DNA from: Planctomycetota bacterium
Lineage (GTDB): Bacteria; Planctomycetota; Planctomycetia; Pirellulales; Pirellulaceae
Length of the DNA: 15,578 bases
NCBI GenBank assembly: GCA_029259935.1
Contig: JAJDEH010000332.1
Location: 1-15,578, forward strand
Reading direction: 5' to 3'
The translations under genes and the position numbers were made by a program. Within the stretch, counting starts at the first letter, position 1, and each line of letters opens with the position of its first letter. Below, one piece after another: positions 15,460-15,578 of the stretch. The notes beneath the pieces were generated by a model, which searched no databases, was not told where the DNA came from, and was given only the letters and a program-made list of their open reading frames with translations.

Positions 15460-15578
15460 GTATTTTGATTTTGCAACGTCGTATCCCAGGACCATGGGTA
15501 AAAGTTCCTTCCATCCTTCCCAGATGACTTGCCAGCCAGGTGGGTGATCGTGTTTGCGGTTTTGGTGGCCGCCCAGTC
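15445..15578 (-). CDS. IS4-type transposase, C-terminal fragment (cut by window edge)
   Basis: An uninterrupted minus-strand frame enters from the right edge and ends at TAA (15447-15445), giving 43 residues. The text LGGHQNRKHD, then PPGWQVIWEGWKEL, then MVLGYDV and a final KKCG matches from memory the C-terminal end of IS4-family transposases, where an LGG-x(3)-RK-x-D-x(2)-PGWQ-x-x-W-x-G-W pattern is typical. The catalytic DDE residues would lie outside the window, so intactness is unknown. It converges with the sulfatase; stop codons are 22 bp apart. No terminal inverted repeat can be assigned. Confidence 0.75.
   Translation of the reverse strand, partial: LGGHQNRKHDHPPGWQVIWEGWKELLPMVLGYDVAKSKYKKCG

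Overview
The window looks like chromosome from a planctomycete, probably of the Pirellulales/Rhodopirellula type. This is inferred from gene content, since there is no rRNA or marker gene. The pointers are a DUF1501 protein with a twin-arginine-like leader, an LVIVD-repeat secreted protein, an FGly-type sulfatase, a Ser/Thr kinase carrying a LamG domain, a Gfo/Idh/MocA oxidoreductase, a planctomycete-style membrane-anchored small protein, and mostly monocistronic genes with frequent strand switches. GC is moderate to high. No tRNA, rRNA or CRISPR array was seen.

Layout, left to right. (1) 285-1970 (-): secreted LamG protein whose jelly-roll is interrupted by seven propeller-like repeats. (2) 2320-3264 (+): secreted helical/TPR-like protein whose signal-peptide start is separated from the body by an in-frame TGA. 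(3) 3366-5486 (-): transmembrane Ser/Thr kinase with a C-terminal LamG domain. (4) 5487-6079: gene-poor gap with a possible coding remnant and a 15-bp tandem repeat. (5) 6080-6958 (-): secreted alpha/beta-hydrolase esterase. (6) 7191-8345 (+): LVIVD-repeat protein. (7) 8395-9735 (-): DUF1501 protein, with a perfect TATAAT inside an inverted repeat upstream. (8) 9863-10654 and 10838-11707 (-): two unrecognised membrane proteins, the first apparently built from three similar two-helix units and the second with two CxxC pairs. (9) 11871-13067 (-): Gfo/Idh/MocA oxidoreductase. (10) 13383-13976 (+): small membrane-anchored protein with a good promoter and a terminator hairpin. (11) 14091-15422 (+): secreted sulfatase. 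(12) 15445 to the right edge (-): C-terminal tail of an IS4-type transposase, cut by the window end.

Functionally, the esterase, sulfatase, oxidoreductase and LamG proteins fit breakdown of sulfated or acylated polysaccharide outside the cytoplasm, with the kinase as a possible sensor. The genes do not form an operon, so this link is inference. I found no convincing new defence or mobile system. The most unusual items are the propeller-in-LamG architecture, the in-frame TGA, the triplicated membrane unit and the inverted repeat around a promoter.
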